Shown: positions 21,041 to 32,375 of the stretch, piece after piece
Layout of the letters: each line of letters begins with the position of its first letter
Position numbering within the stretch: the stretch's first letter is position 1
Assembly: GCA_030407315.1 (NCBI GenBank)
Contig: JALQPE010001855.1
Span: forward strand, 107,632 to 171,631
Length of the DNA stretch: 64,000 nucleotides
Direction of reading: 5' to 3'
DNA from: Asparagopsis taxiformis
Lineage: Eukaryota; Rhodophyta; Florideophyceae; Bonnemaisoniales; Bonnemaisoniaceae
Notes under the pieces: model-generated
Told to the model about the DNA's origin: nothing
The model's database searches: none
The model's input: the letters and a program-made list of their open reading frames with translations, nothing else
Program-made: the position numbers and the translations under genes

Positions 21041-22594
21041 ATGTTTGGCTTCTCTATCGCCTGCATTGTTCAGACCCTGTTGTCTGTCGCGCGTGCCTAC
21101 GACTCGTCACGCGCTCCTTCGACACTGCATCCATCTTCCCAACCTCAACATGATTCCGCGCCCGCAGTATGCGCAATAACACCCACCAGCAAGCGCATCA
21201 TGGCTGTGCTCAAAATGGCTGACACTTCAGATCTCACGATCTACAACGCCATTCAGCCTCAATCCCCGTCTGCCACAAATGTCTGCAATCACATCGCTTG
21301 GCAATTGCATGGCACGTCACACCGTGCCCCGTTCGATTCGTTGATTATGAAACGTATGAACTGCTCTCCATTTCATGTCTATCTGTGATTGGACCAGGAC
21401 ATGATTCCTTGTCGCAGTTTCATCATTTGTTAATTGCTTGTCCACATTGCGTGTCATCAAAAACAGACTGACACGTAATATACTTTAAGTTGCAGTAATG
21501 CGATCTACCCGTTGTTGCTGTTGCTACCCATAAAGTTAGACATAAATACGCAGCTTAGATTAGTAAAAGCAGAGACATGATCATTCTGCTCTGTTCATTG
21601 CAGCAGTCTCCCCAAGAGCTACCTCGACAAACCAACAATCAGGCTCTGCAACCGATTCAACTAAGAGATACAGCGAACTGTTACCTTTCGTTTCAAATTG
21701 ATGCTCGCTCATCGTTGCGTCCGTCAATCATTCGCATTACAGAGCATCATTTCGGTCGGTAGCTGGCATTGCCGCATGGAGGTGCTCCATACCTCTTGCG
21801 CCATTGCCCTCGGAGCATACAGCGGCGAGTTGCGTATTGTTTCGCTCCGCAGCGGCAAACAAACTCATATTCTGCGCGGCCATGGGCACAACTCCATCGT
21901 TGGATTGTGTACCGTCGAATCGGAGCGTATGGTTTCCTGCGATTCCACGGGAACGTTCATCACTTGGAACGAGGAAACGCCCGCTCGCTGTAGTCGTATC
22001 CCCGGATTTGGCGGCGGAGAATACGTCGAGTCCATGCAGCTGGTGTCACCGAATCGAGCCGTGGTTGGCACGCAATCCGGCCTGCTGTGACTCGTTGACG
22101 CATGCAGTGGCGACGTTATCAGCATTGCCAGAGCGCATAGCAAAGCGGTGAACGCGCTCGCCATTGCCGCTGACGGATCATTTGTTGTATCTGGTTCGTC
22201 GGACGGCTACGCGAGAATATGGAGTGCTCAAACGTTGCAGCCGGCCGGCGAGGTGCCAATTGGCCATGCGACGTCTTTGAACGGCTTGGCAGTGAGCCGG
22301 TGTGGAAGTCTCATGGCCTCGGCGGGTACGACGGGACGATTCGGGTGTGCAATATATGCACATCGATGGGGAGTTGTGAAACGCTGACAGCGCACAGCGG
22401 GATTGCACTGTCGGTGGTGTTCAGCGCTGATGGGAGCACGCTGTACTCTGGCGGCAGCGAGGAAATCTGCGTGTGGGATGTGGGCAGTGTGGAAGGCGGT
22501 ATCCGACTCGTAGTTAAATTGGAAGATGAGCGGATGCGGAATGTTTCGTCGCTGCGAATGAGCGCAAATGGATGTGAGGTGATTGCGTTGGCAT
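21041..22594 (+). pseudogene. WD40-repeat pseudogene, paralogue of the gene at 8076
   Basis: It starts MFGFSI, as in the intact gene, then loses similarity. The match resumes at about 21750 after some 600 bp of unrelated or decayed sequence. Blades equivalent to residues 75-200 are readable. A TGA at 22088-22090 interrupts the frame, and one base is out of step near 22325, where the VRIWD-type blade ends. Blades continue in the new frame (ICVWDVG). At 22595 the LTR of element C cuts the gene off before its last strand. Duplication, decay and then truncation are the simplest order. Confidence 0.85.
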
Positions 22595-22704
22595 TGACAA
22601 ATAGCTATATTCTTACAGCCACTTACAGCTCTCCTCTAGTACTTTAACCTCCGCCGTCGCTCCACTCCGTCAATAAACAGCTAAGGAACACTGTTCTCTT
22701 CACA
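22595..22704 (+). repeat. 5' LTR of element C (short form)
   Basis: 110 bp, TGACAAATAGC to CTTCACA, with AATAAA about 35 bp before the end. It cuts into the WD40 pseudogene. Confidence 0.85.
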
Positions 22705-22718
22705 GGTTATGGACCCAG
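22705..22718 (+). other. Primer-binding site of C containing the gag ATG
   Basis: GGTTATGGACCCAG is complementary to the initiator tRNA-Met anticodon arm with one mismatch. Its ATG (22709) opens a frame that runs into C gag without a stop. Confidence 0.75.
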
Positions 22719-22910
22719 ACGCACCAAGCGCATCCCCACCCACCGACATTCCCTCTCCAGCACGAGATCTCTCTGACGACCAATCTGCTCATTCTGCCAC
22801 AACACCTGCACAAGTCCCCAGCGACACACCAACCGGCGACGACAACTTCCGCCCACCTCACATTCCATTGGCGACGACGACTACCGCCTACTATCTTGCA
22901 CCCATGACTA
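22709..22910 (+). pseudogene. Element C gag, N-terminal fragment before the D insertion
   Basis: 67 codons rich in Pro, Ser and Thr run from the ATG in the primer-binding site up to the D target site. A second ATG at 22904 is in the same frame and lines up with the start region of element I gag, so it may be the main start. The frame continues at 28046 when D is ignored. Confidence 0.7.
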
Positions 22911-23228
22911 TGTCGGATGTGGAATTTGTCACGGTGCACCAGAGTGATTACAGTACACTCAAGTTCCATTAATGGAATTCGTACCTTAACGAATTTCACT
23001 ACACATGACGAGACTATCGATATCGTAACTCTTATGTTGAACCCTCTATCACAGTCTCGAGTTCATTCGAACCTTCGAGTATATCTCTGCCAATCTGTTC
23101 TCTCTCTATAACCAAAATCACTTGTTACAAGTAGTATAAATACTCTCTAGCACCAACCGCTTGCAATTAAAAGAACCAGCACAGTGGCACCGCTGCAACT
23201 AGCAACTTGAATTCGACGGACTTTGACA
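22911..23228 (+). repeat. 5' LTR of element D
   Basis: 318 bp, TGTCGGATGTGG to TTTGACA. The first nine bases equal the start of the element A LTR, although the rest differs. Confidence 0.93.
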
Positions 23229-23242
23229 GGTTATGGGCCCAG
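23229..23242 (+). other. Primer-binding site of D, initiator tRNA-Met half-tRNA type
   Basis: GGTTATGGGCCCAG is the exact complement of the anticodon arm CTGGGCCCATAACC. The ATG inside opens a 16-codon frame that ends before gag. Confidence 0.82.
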
Positions 23243-23364
23243 AGCCGAACCGATTCGCTATTGTGCTCAACATTCGTTCATAATCCAAGATCATACTTCC
23301 ATCCACAAGGCCCTCCAACAGTGCAATCAATCTTCGAAACAGTGCCAGAAACAATAGAATTGCA

Positions 23365-24285
23365 ATGGCTGAAGAAGAGAAAATACGCATCAAACCTTTT
23401 GATGAGAACGGTGACTACCGCCTGTGGAAAATAAGAGTCGAAGCATCATGTGAGGCAAAGGATCTCACTGAAACGCTGATACATGACTCAAACCCATATG
23501 AAGAAGACAGCCCGAAGAAGAAGTCCTTTGATACTTCTCAGAAGAAGGCCAGTCACATAATCATTCATGCTCTCAATGATAAACCACTACGTGTTATCAG
23601 ATCTGTCGTTGGTAGGCCATTTCAAATGCTCAAGAAGCTTGATGAGCGTTATGATTCTAGATCTACCGCCTCACGTATATCAAAGATGACTGAGCTTGTA
23701 TCGCTCCGCTTTCATGATGTGCAAAAGGACATGGGGTCACACGTTGACAAGATGGCAGCACTAATTGAACAATTAAGGTCAATGGATACTAAACTACAAG
23801 AGGAGTTTGCTGTCGCACTCCTTGTAGCATCTGTGCAAGCTCCTGAGTTGGCACCAGTCACGGCCGCTATAAAAACGCTGGCTGATGAAAGCGCCAATTG
23901 GGAGGATATAACACAACGATTAATAGAAGAACAGCGTGCGCTCAAGTACAAGGTAAAACCGCAACGTGCAAATGCAATTACTCAATCAGCGTGCCAGATT
24001 TGTGATCGCCGAGGGCACTCAACGAAAAAGTGCTACTTGAATCCGAATAATCCGAATAATCGTCTCAATTTAAGTGGAAGTAGCACTATTAAGGAGAAAG
24101 CGCTGAAGGATACACCAAGTGCTCCAATTGCATTTGAAAATACGGTTACAAAAGATAAGAGAAATACTAAGAAGAAGGAAGTGCGTGTTGCAGTGGCAAG
24201 CTATAGTCGTTGGAAATGCATGTATGATGCTGGACTCTGGCAAAACAACACATATGACGAAAGTATCTCAAGTCTTACAGAATAG
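23365..24285 (+). CDS. Element D gag (306 codons)
   Basis: ATG 23365 starts MAEEEKIRIKPFDENGDY. The Copia Gag fold region (UBN2-like in plant elements) spans about residues 5-190. A canonical zinc knuckle CQICDRRGHSTKKC (CX2CX4HX4C) lies near residue 210. The frame ends at 24285, overlapping the pol frame by about 180 bases. The last 20 codons are out of frame with the protease and are probably not native; see the D frame-change finding. Confidence 0.88.
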   Translation: MAEEEKIRIKPFDENGDYRLWKIRVEASCEAKDLTETLIHDSNPYEEDSPKKKSFDTSQKKASHIIIHALNDKPLRVIRSVVGRPFQMLKKLDERYDSRSTASRISKMTELVSLRFHDVQKDMGSHVDKMAALIEQLRSMDTKLQEEFAVALLVASVQAPELAPVTAAIKTLADESANWEDITQRLIEEQRALKYKVKPQRANAITQSACQICDRRGHSTKKCYLNPNNPNNRLNLSGSSTIKEKALKDTPSAPIAFENTVTKDKRNTKKKEVRVAVASYSRWKCMYDAGLWQNNTYDESISSLTE

Positions 24286-27200
24286 TTCTGTATGCAACGT
24301 CCCGATATCCCTTGGAGATGACTCAAAGATTAATGCAGAACGCACAGGATCTCGTACAGTGCAATGGAGCACACCAACAGGTACAGAAACTATAGAACTA
24401 TCGAACGTTCTTGCAGCAAGAATCCTGGCAATGGATCTCCTCTCTATACCAGCACTAACTGCTAAAGGAATCTCCGTGCTATTTACAGCGAAGAAAGCGT
24501 TTTTAATTGATGTTGATAACAGCAATTCAATTATTGGTATTGCCCATCGTGACAACAACGGCTTGTACTTCATAGGTACAGAAGAGATTGGCGCATCATG
24601 TAGTGCGATTGAAAATAATGAAGATGATAACGTGAAAGCAGCCATGGCAGTGGTAACACTCCAACAAACGCGAAAACAGTCACCCATGCCTTTTCGTAAC
24701 GCAAGTGACAGTGATAATGAGAGTGACACAGCAACCCAAACTACTGATACTGCATGTGAAAGTATCTCTTCCGACAGTACAAACCCAAGTAATAGTGATA
24801 CCGAAGTGGATGTCGATGACGTCGACATGGATCAAATCGATTTGTCCCGGATTGGAAACCCCCCAAGCTGCAATGAAAACTATACTCTCGATGAGAATGG
24901 CAATTCTAGCTATGAGCAAGTGTGGCAAAAACGATTGTCCCACTTTGGATCACTACAAGATATCAAGCGTATGATACAATCTGGAAAACTACCACCAGTC
25001 TCTGGAGATGTTATTAAATGCAGTCCATGCACTGGAGGAAAGTTCCGGCGTAAATATGACGGAAGCATTACCAAGGAATGTTCCCCAGGAGCACTCCATG
25101 CTGACCTTGTTGGTCCAATTATTCCTCCATCGCGCTCAGGACATCGCTATTTCTTGACAATAGTGGATGAATATTCAAGGTTTATTGAAACTATACCACT
25201 CAAGACGAAAGGGGAAACATCTAGCGCACTATTGCGCTCTTTTGCTATATTTGAAAGACAGTCAGGGACATATGTGCGTGTATTACACACTGATGGCGGA
25301 TCAGAATTCTTTCCTGTCCAAAGAGAACTGCAAGAGAAAGGTGTTATTATACACACGGCTTCACCGTACACGCCTGCCTCTAATGGACTTGTGGAAAGAA
25401 GCCAAGGTGCTTTGCGGTCTGCTGTACGATCAGTACTTATTGAGTCAAATCTTCCTCTCTCTTTCTGGAGTGAAGCACTTGAACATGCCTGTCAATGCAA
25501 AAATGGAATGACACATGCTTCAACTAAGCAAGTACCCTATGAAAGACTATTTGGAGTGACTAATCCACACATCAAGCATATACGTCCATTTGGATGCAAG
25601 GCATTTTTTGCTCCTAACAAGAAGCGCCTAGGCAAGTTTGAATCTCGTGCAATCCATGGCATCAACCTTGGACACGTCAAGGGCGGTATATACAAGATAC
25701 TCTGCGGTAATGGATTCCATGTAACCAAACATGTTCAATTTAATGAGTTGGAGTTCCCTGGACTTGGTTTACTGAACACAGACAACAGTCTGGTTCCTGA
25801 CGGGAGCGACTCCGATGTGGAGCAGGAATTCTATATACCTAGCTACACAGAAGACTCGTCATCAGAAAATACTACTGATACAAACGAAAATGATGCTTCT
25901 GATGATGATGAAATCATAGAGCCTGAGTCCATATACAATGCCAGAAGTCATGATACTGATGATGGCAGTCACAGTGATCTATCAAATCAATGTGAGGATA
26001 ATACTGTGACAATCACAGATCTATTTCCTTCCAATGAGGACGATGCACAGCTCTCAGGAGAAGAAACCAATGAATTTGACACGTATGATATGAGAGCAGC
26101 GACAGCATTGCCACAAATGATCACAACATGTGATGAACCTACAGTGCAAGAAGCGCTTTCATCACCAGAGCGTGAACATTGGATCAAAGCAATTGAAGAG
26201 GAATTCAACTCATTGCAGAAGGCAGGTACATGGCATTCAGAGCCATTAGACAACCCAGTGAAACAACCTGCAAATATACTGCCATCTGGAATTATTCTGA
26301 AGTTGAAGAGGGATGCGATGGGAAAACCTTCGCGCTTCAAGGCCAGACTTGTGGCCAGGGGGAATCTTCAGCGTCTCTACAATGAAAATTATGCAGATCT
26401 ATACGCACCTGTTGTATGCTTTGAGCTGTTCAGGTTATTACTCACTCTGGCAGCTGCATTCGGATGGTCTAGATGTCACTTAGACATCCAATCCGCCTTT
26501 CTATATGCGAAACTTCCGGACACACTGTCTATTTGGCTCAAGCCACCATCTATTATTGGGATAACAAGTGCAAATGGCTCAACTGTTAAGTTGTACAAGT
26601 CTTTATATGGCCTAAGGCAGGCACCGAAGCTTTGGTATCAAGAGCTCACTGCAGTTCTGCGTTCCATTCATTTCAGGCCTATTAAAGCCAATGAATGCAT
26701 CTTTATTCGTTCTGAATCGTTCGGATTTGCTATCATACTGGCATATGTTGATGATCTGGCCCTGTTTGGAAGTGATAGTCTACTCACTGTTGTGAAGAAG
26801 GATCTTGCAAGACGGTTCAATATAACGGACCTTGGAGCCAGCGAGTTTTTCCTTGGGGTTCGGGTGATGAATACCACTACAGGATATCACATATCACAGA
26901 GTGCATTAGCACATAAGATCATACGAACTGCAAATATGTGCAATGCTAACCCTGCCAAATCGCCATTACCCAGTGGACATGTCCTATACGATCCAAAACA
27001 AGAACGCTCCGAACAATCTAAGATGGAAATGTTAAACGTTCCATACGCAGAAGTATTGGGTGCAATGCTGTACCTATCTACTCGCACACGACCTGATATT
27101 GCCTCAGCTGTTTCTATGCTCGGAAAGTACCAATCAGCACCTGAGCAAAAGCACTGGAGAATGATGAAGCAAGTTGTGAAATATTTGATTGCCACTTCGT

Positions 27201-27715
27201 CATGGGGAATCAGGATTGATGGAAAGAACGGAAAGGCCATCCTTGAGGCATGGTCGGACTCTGACTGGGCTCGGGATCTTCACAAAAGAAGGTCACGCAG
27301 TGGAATCGTCATCACTGTGAATGATGTGCCGATATGGTGGGCATCTCGACTACAGACTACTACAGCATTGTCTACGGCTGAGGCAGAGTTCAATGCATTG
27401 TCTGAATGTGTGCGCCAGGTCATATGGATTCGTGGTTTTCTCAGTGAAATTGGTATCAAGCAGGTGAGTGCAACTAACATCTATCAGGACAACCTGGGAA
27501 GCATAGCATGGACAAAGGAGGTACAGGGATTACGCAATGTCAAATATGTTGGAATCCGATATCATTTCGTTAAGGAACACATCCAGAAGAAAGATGTTCA
27601 AGTCAGCTACACTCCATCTGCGACGAATAAGGCGGACTCATTTACAAAGGCTTTGGTTGGTACTACATTTGCACAACATCGACAAGTACTGCAAATTACA
27701 CCTCCTGCACCGTGA
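24119..27715 (+). CDS. Element D pol: protease, integrase, RT, RNase H
   Basis: The pol frame (+1 relative to gag) is open from 24107. Meaningful homology begins at the protease signature MLDSGKTTHM (about 24229). The integrase zinc module has LSHFG and CSPC; the DD35E core runs LHADLVG, HTDGGSEF, GLVERSQ. An acidic linker separates integrase from RT. RT has AYVDDLALFG, the canonical YVDD, and GLRQAPKLWY. RNase H has AWSDSDWA and LSTAEAEF. It ends just before the polypurine tract GAGGGGGAA. All catalytic residues are present, so D may be active apart from the gag-pol junction. Confidence 0.93.
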   Translation: MLQLHLKIRLQKIREILRRRKCVLQWQAIVVGNACMMLDSGKTTHMTKVSQVLQNSSVCNVPISLGDDSKINAERTGSRTVQWSTPTGTETIELSNVLAARILAMDLLSIPALTAKGISVLFTAKKAFLIDVDNSNSIIGIAHRDNNGLYFIGTEEIGASCSAIENNEDDNVKAAMAVVTLQQTRKQSPMPFRNASDSDNESDTATQTTDTACESISSDSTNPSNSDTEVDVDDVDMDQIDLSRIGNPPSCNENYTLDENGNSSYEQVWQKRLSHFGSLQDIKRMIQSGKLPPVSGDVIKCSPCTGGKFRRKYDGSITKECSPGALHADLVGPIIPPSRSGHRYFLTIVDEYSRFIETIPLKTKGETSSALLRSFAIFERQSGTYVRVLHTDGGSEFFPVQRELQEKGVIIHTASPYTPASNGLVERSQGALRSAVRSVLIESNLPLSFWSEALEHACQCKNGMTHASTKQVPYERLFGVTNPHIKHIRPFGCKAFFAPNKKRLGKFESRAIHGINLGHVKGGIYKILCGNGFHVTKHVQFNELEFPGLGLLNTDNSLVPDGSDSDVEQEFYIPSYTEDSSSENTTDTNENDASDDDEIIEPESIYNARSHDTDDGSHSDLSNQCEDNTVTITDLFPSNEDDAQLSGEETNEFDTYDMRAATALPQMITTCDEPTVQEALSSPEREHWIKAIEEEFNSLQKAGTWHSEPLDNPVKQPANILPSGIILKLKRDAMGKPSRFKARLVARGNLQRLYNENYADLYAPVVCFELFRLLLTLAAAFGWSRCHLDIQSAFLYAKLPDTLSIWLKPPSIIGITSANGSTVKLYKSLYGLRQAPKLWYQELTAVLRSIHFRPIKANECIFIRSESFGFAIILAYVDDLALFGSDSLLTVVKKDLARRFNITDLGASEFFLGVRVMNTTTGYHISQSALAHKIIRTANMCNANPAKSPLPSGHVLYDPKQERSEQSKMEMLNVPYAEVLGAMLYLSTRTRPDIASAVSMLGKYQSAPEQKHWRMMKQVVKYLIATSSWGIRIDGKNGKAILEAWSDSDWARDLHKRRSRSGIVITVNDVPIWWASRLQTTTALSTAEAEFNALSECVRQVIWIRGFLSEIGIKQVSATNIYQDNLGSIAWTKEVQGLRNVKYVGIRYHFVKEHIQKKDVQVSYTPSATNKADSFTKALVGTTFAQHRQVLQITPPAP

Positions 27716-27722
27716 GGGGGAA

Positions 27723-28040
27723 TGTCGGATGTGGAATTTGTCACGGTGCACCAGAGTGATTACAGTACACTCAAGTTCCATTAATGGAATTCGTACCTTA
27801 ACGAATTTCACTACACATGACGAGACTATCGATATCGTAACTCTTATGTTGAACCCTCTATCACAGTCTCGAGTTCATTCGAACCTTCGAGTATATCTCT
27901 GCCAATCTGTTCTCTCTCTATAACCAAAATCACTTGTTACAAGTAGTATAAATACTCTCTAGCACCAACCGCTTGCAATTAAAAGAACCAGCACAGTGGC
28001 ACCGCTGCAACTAGCAACTTGAATTCGATGGACTTTGACA
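27723..28040 (+). repeat. 3' LTR of element D
   Basis: 318 bp. It differs from the 5' LTR by C/T at 28029 (GAATTCGATGGA against GAATTCGACGGA). It is symmetrical with the 5' LTR, unlike A, C, G and I. Confidence 0.93.
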
Positions 28041-28045
28041 GACTA

Positions 28046-31000
28046 CCACGCCCACGTCTATTCCACATCAGCTGGAAATCCCCACGCTCACATTTTCCAA
28101 TTTCATTCCATGGCGCATAAGCGTTGAGCATTTTGCTCGATCATACAATGTCTTGCAATATCTTTTACAACCCACCCCAACCTCTACCACTGAAGCAGAA
28201 GCCAACCTTCACATCACAAATCACTCTCAAGCGCAACTCCTCGTACTTCCCACTCTCTCCCCTGAGATTATGGCACTATTCACTGACGCCGAACTTTCTG
28301 GCCCCATTCACACACTCTTTGCCCGCATCCAGACGCGTCTCACTACAAGAAATCCTGAGCATACGGATGAAAACCTCCGATCTAAAGCTCAGCAGATCAA
28401 GTGGAACAGCTTACTCACTGTCTCGGAGTATGTTGCAAAGCACAACGAGATCAGAGCTATTATGATCCGTGCGAACTACCCGGACATATCCAATGAGCAA
28501 ACCACTGTCAAATTCATTCTTGAAGGACTCGAAAGTCATTCCGACTGGACTGTTTTCCTTCAAACCATCGCAGCACATAATGCTCTTCACCCAACAGCTC
28601 CGCTCCCAATGCCCACAATAATATCAATGATGGCCAAACACGATGACATAACCAAGCGGACATCACCTCCACTACAGTCACCACCTGCTACATCTCGTGT
28701 ACTCCGTACCCGACATCAGTACAATCCCCGCTCTCGTTCCTCGACATTCCAGCACCGTATCAATCCGAACAACCACATAAAACCACCTTCCGGACACTCA
28801 GGTCCGTGGTGCACCATACACGGATCGTTCTACCATTCCACATCGGAATGTCGTGTTCGGAAGTCACACCTCGCTGCCATCGCGCGCCACAAAGGCAATA
28901 CCGTGCACACGCTAAAACCGAAAGCACACCTTTCCATTCCAGGATCGGCATGCCATTAGTACCATGAAGACGAATCTCACGACTCCGACACCGCCACAGA
29001 TGACCATCCCATTGACACTGTACGTTTCCACACCACTCCCTGCACCTCATACATTCTGGATTCGGGTGCTGACCCGACACACCTTGTTAAACCCGTTTCA
29101 GGAATGACCAAGTACAGATCGCACACACGTAACGCTGATGGCCGCAAATCGCGAACCACGCACCGAGATCATGTCTCCATCCCAGTTAACCACGAATCCA
29201 CCCTTCCTGCTCATCCAGCAATTGTTGGACCAGAACTTCAATCGAACCTTCTCTCCGTGTCACAGGTTACCCGCACACATGATGTTTTGTTTCAACATAA
29301 CAAGGCATACATCACTGAACAATCATCCCCACCTCCTTCCCCACGTGTGATAGCCACTGCACCAAAACATAAAGGTCTCTATATTTTGTCCAGCAATCAT
29401 GCACCGCGCAAGTCCCCTTCACGAAACATGGCCAACACAGCTCGCACCATACCCTCCCGCCTTTCGTTGCGAAAACGCCAACTCAATGGAACAAAAAAGA
29501 AGCCACTCTCTGGAACCCCCCGCATCAAATCTACGCTCAAGAAGCCCTCCCGCCTCCGCAAAATACCCAAACCAGACCGAACAAACAAAGGAACTAAACG
29601 TATCCAGTTGACCCGCGTCAAACAAAAAATCACAGTTCCCTTCTCGTCAGTTCTCAGGGACTATCATCACTGGCACCTCAAGCTCTGTCATGCCCATCCA
29701 AAAAAGATCCATCACATGGCCAAACAAAACCTTGTTCCCAACATGCCTAAATCACTTCTCCAGTCTCCGCCCAGGATGTCCTGCTCAGGCTGTGCAGTGG
29801 GTAAAACAAGCGCTGCACCCTTCCGGCGACGCTCCCGCTCTGCACCCATTGGCAGCCACCTGCATACTGACATCTGTGGCCCATTTCCATGCACCTCCCA
29901 GGATGGTAACCGGTATTTTTCAACATTCCTCGACGAAGGCAGTCGTTATCTCACAGTGCACTGCAGCCCTACCAAATCAGGCGCCGCTGCCTTCATCAAA
30001 ACACACATCCTTCACACACACACTCACACGCCCCATGTCATACACTAAATCACTTCTGACAATGCTCGTGAGTATTACTCATCGGATCTGAAACAATTCT
30101 ATGCGCAGCTCAACATCACCGCTCACCCTACGATACCTCACACTCCGCAAGAAAATTCGTTAGCAGAGCGTGTCAATCGAACCATATTGGATTCTACACG
30201 TTCCAGTCTTCTCACCTCTGGCCTTCCACACACCCTTTTCGACTACGCTCTCATCAATGCAACAGATTCATACAATCACACTCCGCACAGTGCACATGGC
30301 TCGCTCCCTGCCACTCTCTGGACTCGCACCTCACCTGACGTCACCACTCTCCTACCGTTCGGCACACAGGGCTATGTCCACGATCGCTCCCCACACTCCA
30401 AACTTGGACCGCGAGCCATTCTAATGCATTACCTGGCCCGCCAAGATTGCCGACACTATTTCGTATTCAACCCTGACAAGAATACTGTACACTGATGCCG
30501 CATCTCCGACTTTGCCGAATACCACCCCACTGCGGACCCCATTAGGACGTACTTCCCCGAACCTGATTCGTTCTCCAATCATGTCACCGCCTTTGCTGAT
30601 CAAAACGTATCGGAACCCAAGACCCTCTCCCAGGCACGCCAGGCACCAGATGCCGCTGACTGGGAAGCTGCCTGGAATACCGAAATTGACAACTTAGAAT
30701 CCCGAGGCATTCTCTCCTATGTCCCACGCTCTACTATCCCGCCTGACACGAAAATAATTCCACTCACCACAGTATTCAAACTGAAGCGTGACAGTGATGG
30801 CACCCCGACCAGTCGCAAAGTTAGATGCACAGTACGAGGGGATAAACAGATCCCCGGAATACATTATGACCCGTATGATCTCTCCAGTCCAGTAACTCAC
30901 CGCGACACAATTCGATTAGCACTCGCTCTTGCTGCTGCAAACTCATATCATGCCATACAATGGGATCTTGAAGCTGCATTTCTTCATGAGAAATTCAACG

Positions 31001-32202
31001 AGGACAGAATGATATTCGTCCACCAACCCACCCGCTTTGATGGCTCCCTCCGATATCCAAATCATGTTGCCCAACTAACTGGGAACATGTATGGAAGCAA
31101 ATAGGCGTGCAAGATATTCACAGAGGGTTTAGCCTCTTTTCTCCAATCTCACAGCTTCACCCGTCTGCACTCCGATCCATGCTCTTTCATCCGTCACGAC
31201 CAAAATGATACCTCCCGCTTTATCCTTCTTATCATTACTGTGGATGATTTCCCCGTTATATCCAATTCCAGAACGCTCATTTCTTCAACCAAAAACACCC
31301 TCCTTCAGAAGTATGCCCTCAAGGACCTCGGTCCTGTCTCCACCTTGCTTGGATGGAAAGTAACGCAATCAAAACAAGGCATAACTATATCTCAACCGGG
31401 ATATATCCAATCCCTCCTCGACAAGTATCGCCACACTCACGCCAAGCCGTCACCCTCTCCGATTGCCTCAGAGCTTCTCTATTCAACCAACACGGACTCT
31501 AAACCACTCAACACATCCAAGCACGACTATACAGGCCTTATTGGCGCCCTGCGATATCTCGCCGACTGTACGCGCCCGGACATCTCATTTATAGTTGGCT
31601 TTCTGGGCCGCTATTCACACAACCCCACCACTTACCACTGGTTGGCTGCATTGCGTGTCCTGCGATATCTCCGCGGCTCACTGAACACGGGAATAACATA
31701 TCACCGCCAGCTCAAATCCTCTCTCATGGCATTCTCAGACTCGGATCACGCTGCGTGCCCGGACACCCGTCGTTCTACTACAGGCAGCCTGATTATCTAT
31801 AATGGGTCTCCTATTGCGTGGCAATCCAAACGCCAGCGCACAGTGTCCCCATCTACTCACGCCGCCGAATATGTTGCAACGTTCCACACCACCCAGCAAC
31901 TACTAGCCGTTTCCAACTTCTTTTATGAGACCCGCCACCTTGCCCGTGCCCCAATCCCCCTGTCCATCGACAACGCCGCTGCCATTGTCACCGCCAAATC
32001 CTCTTACCCGACACCCAAGGCACGCCACATTGACATCAAGTACCACTAGCTCAAAGAGCAGGTACAAAAAGGGCTCATTGCACCACAGCATATCTCCTCT
32101 ATTGACAACCCTGCTGATCTATTAACGAAGGCGCTCAAACCGGTTCAATTCACTCTCAAACTTCCTTTACTCCGCCTCTCAGCGCCCACGGCGCGCGGCG
32201 AC
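28046..32202 (+). pseudogene. Element C gag-pol, one frame with five stop codons
   Basis: Continuing the frame of 22709, Gag matches element I (IPWRISVEHFARS against IPWKITVEHFARA). The knuckle WCTIHGSFYHSTSEC has spacing CX2HX4HX4C. Protease ILDSGADPTH lies near 29060. Integrase has CSGC and a DD35E core; RT has ITVDDF at about 31234; RNase H has AFSDSDHAAC at about 31732. Stops at 28957 (TAG), 30046 (TAA), 30493 (TGA), 31102 (TAG) and 32047 (TAG) interrupt it, yet no frameshift is seen in over 4 kb. The frame passes through the box GCGCGCGGCGAC (ARGD) and into the 3' LTR. Confidence 0.88.
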
Positions 32203-32375
32203 TGCCAAATAACTTTTCTTTTCCGCACCGTGGCCACTTCGCAGCTCTACCAAATAACTTTACACTTGACAAATAACTATATGCTTACAGCCACTTACAG
32301 CACTCCTCTAGTACTTTAACCTCCGCCGTCGCTCCACTCCGTCAATAAACAGCCAGGAACACTGTTCTCTTCACA
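32203..32375 (+). repeat. 3' LTR of element C (long form)
   Basis: The part homologous to the 5' LTR starts at 32267. The 64 bp before it begin TGCCAAATAAC right after the box GCGCGCGGCGAC, and carry further copies of AAATAAC. The extra block resembles the one in element I (CTTTTCCGC, then GTGGCCAC). AATAAA lies about 30 bp before the end. Confidence 0.78.

Larger units (their letters stand above)
22911..28040 (+). mobile_element. Copia LTR retrotransposon D, nested in C
   Basis: LTRs of 318 bp at 22911-23228 and 27723-28040, with one visible difference. Target duplication GACTA at 22906-22910 and 28041-28045. Perfect initiator-tRNA-type primer-binding site and clear polypurine tract. Gag and pol are both open. 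D is the youngest-looking classical Copia here and is inserted in the N-terminal codons of C gag. Confidence 0.95.
22595..32375 (+). mobile_element. Copia LTR retrotransposon C, split by element D
   Basis: The 5' LTR (22595-22704) and the 3' LTR (core 32267-32375, extended to 32203) match with about five differences. Without D and its duplicated GACTA the element is about 4.65 kb. The domain order is Copia, closest in this window to element I. Flanks GGCAT and CGCCA do not match, so no target duplication is seen. The 3' flank also does not resume the WD40 pseudogene, suggesting rearrangement after insertion. The coding region stays in one frame but has five stop codons. Confidence 0.88.

Noticed and set aside
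21148..21750. An intron in the WD40 pseudogene
   Set aside because: The intact paralogue has no intron at this position and I see no convincing splice pattern; inserted or decayed sequence is simpler.
22590..22594. A target duplication for element C
   Set aside because: GGCAT on the left and CGCCA on the right do not match, and the pseudogene does not continue after the 3' LTR.
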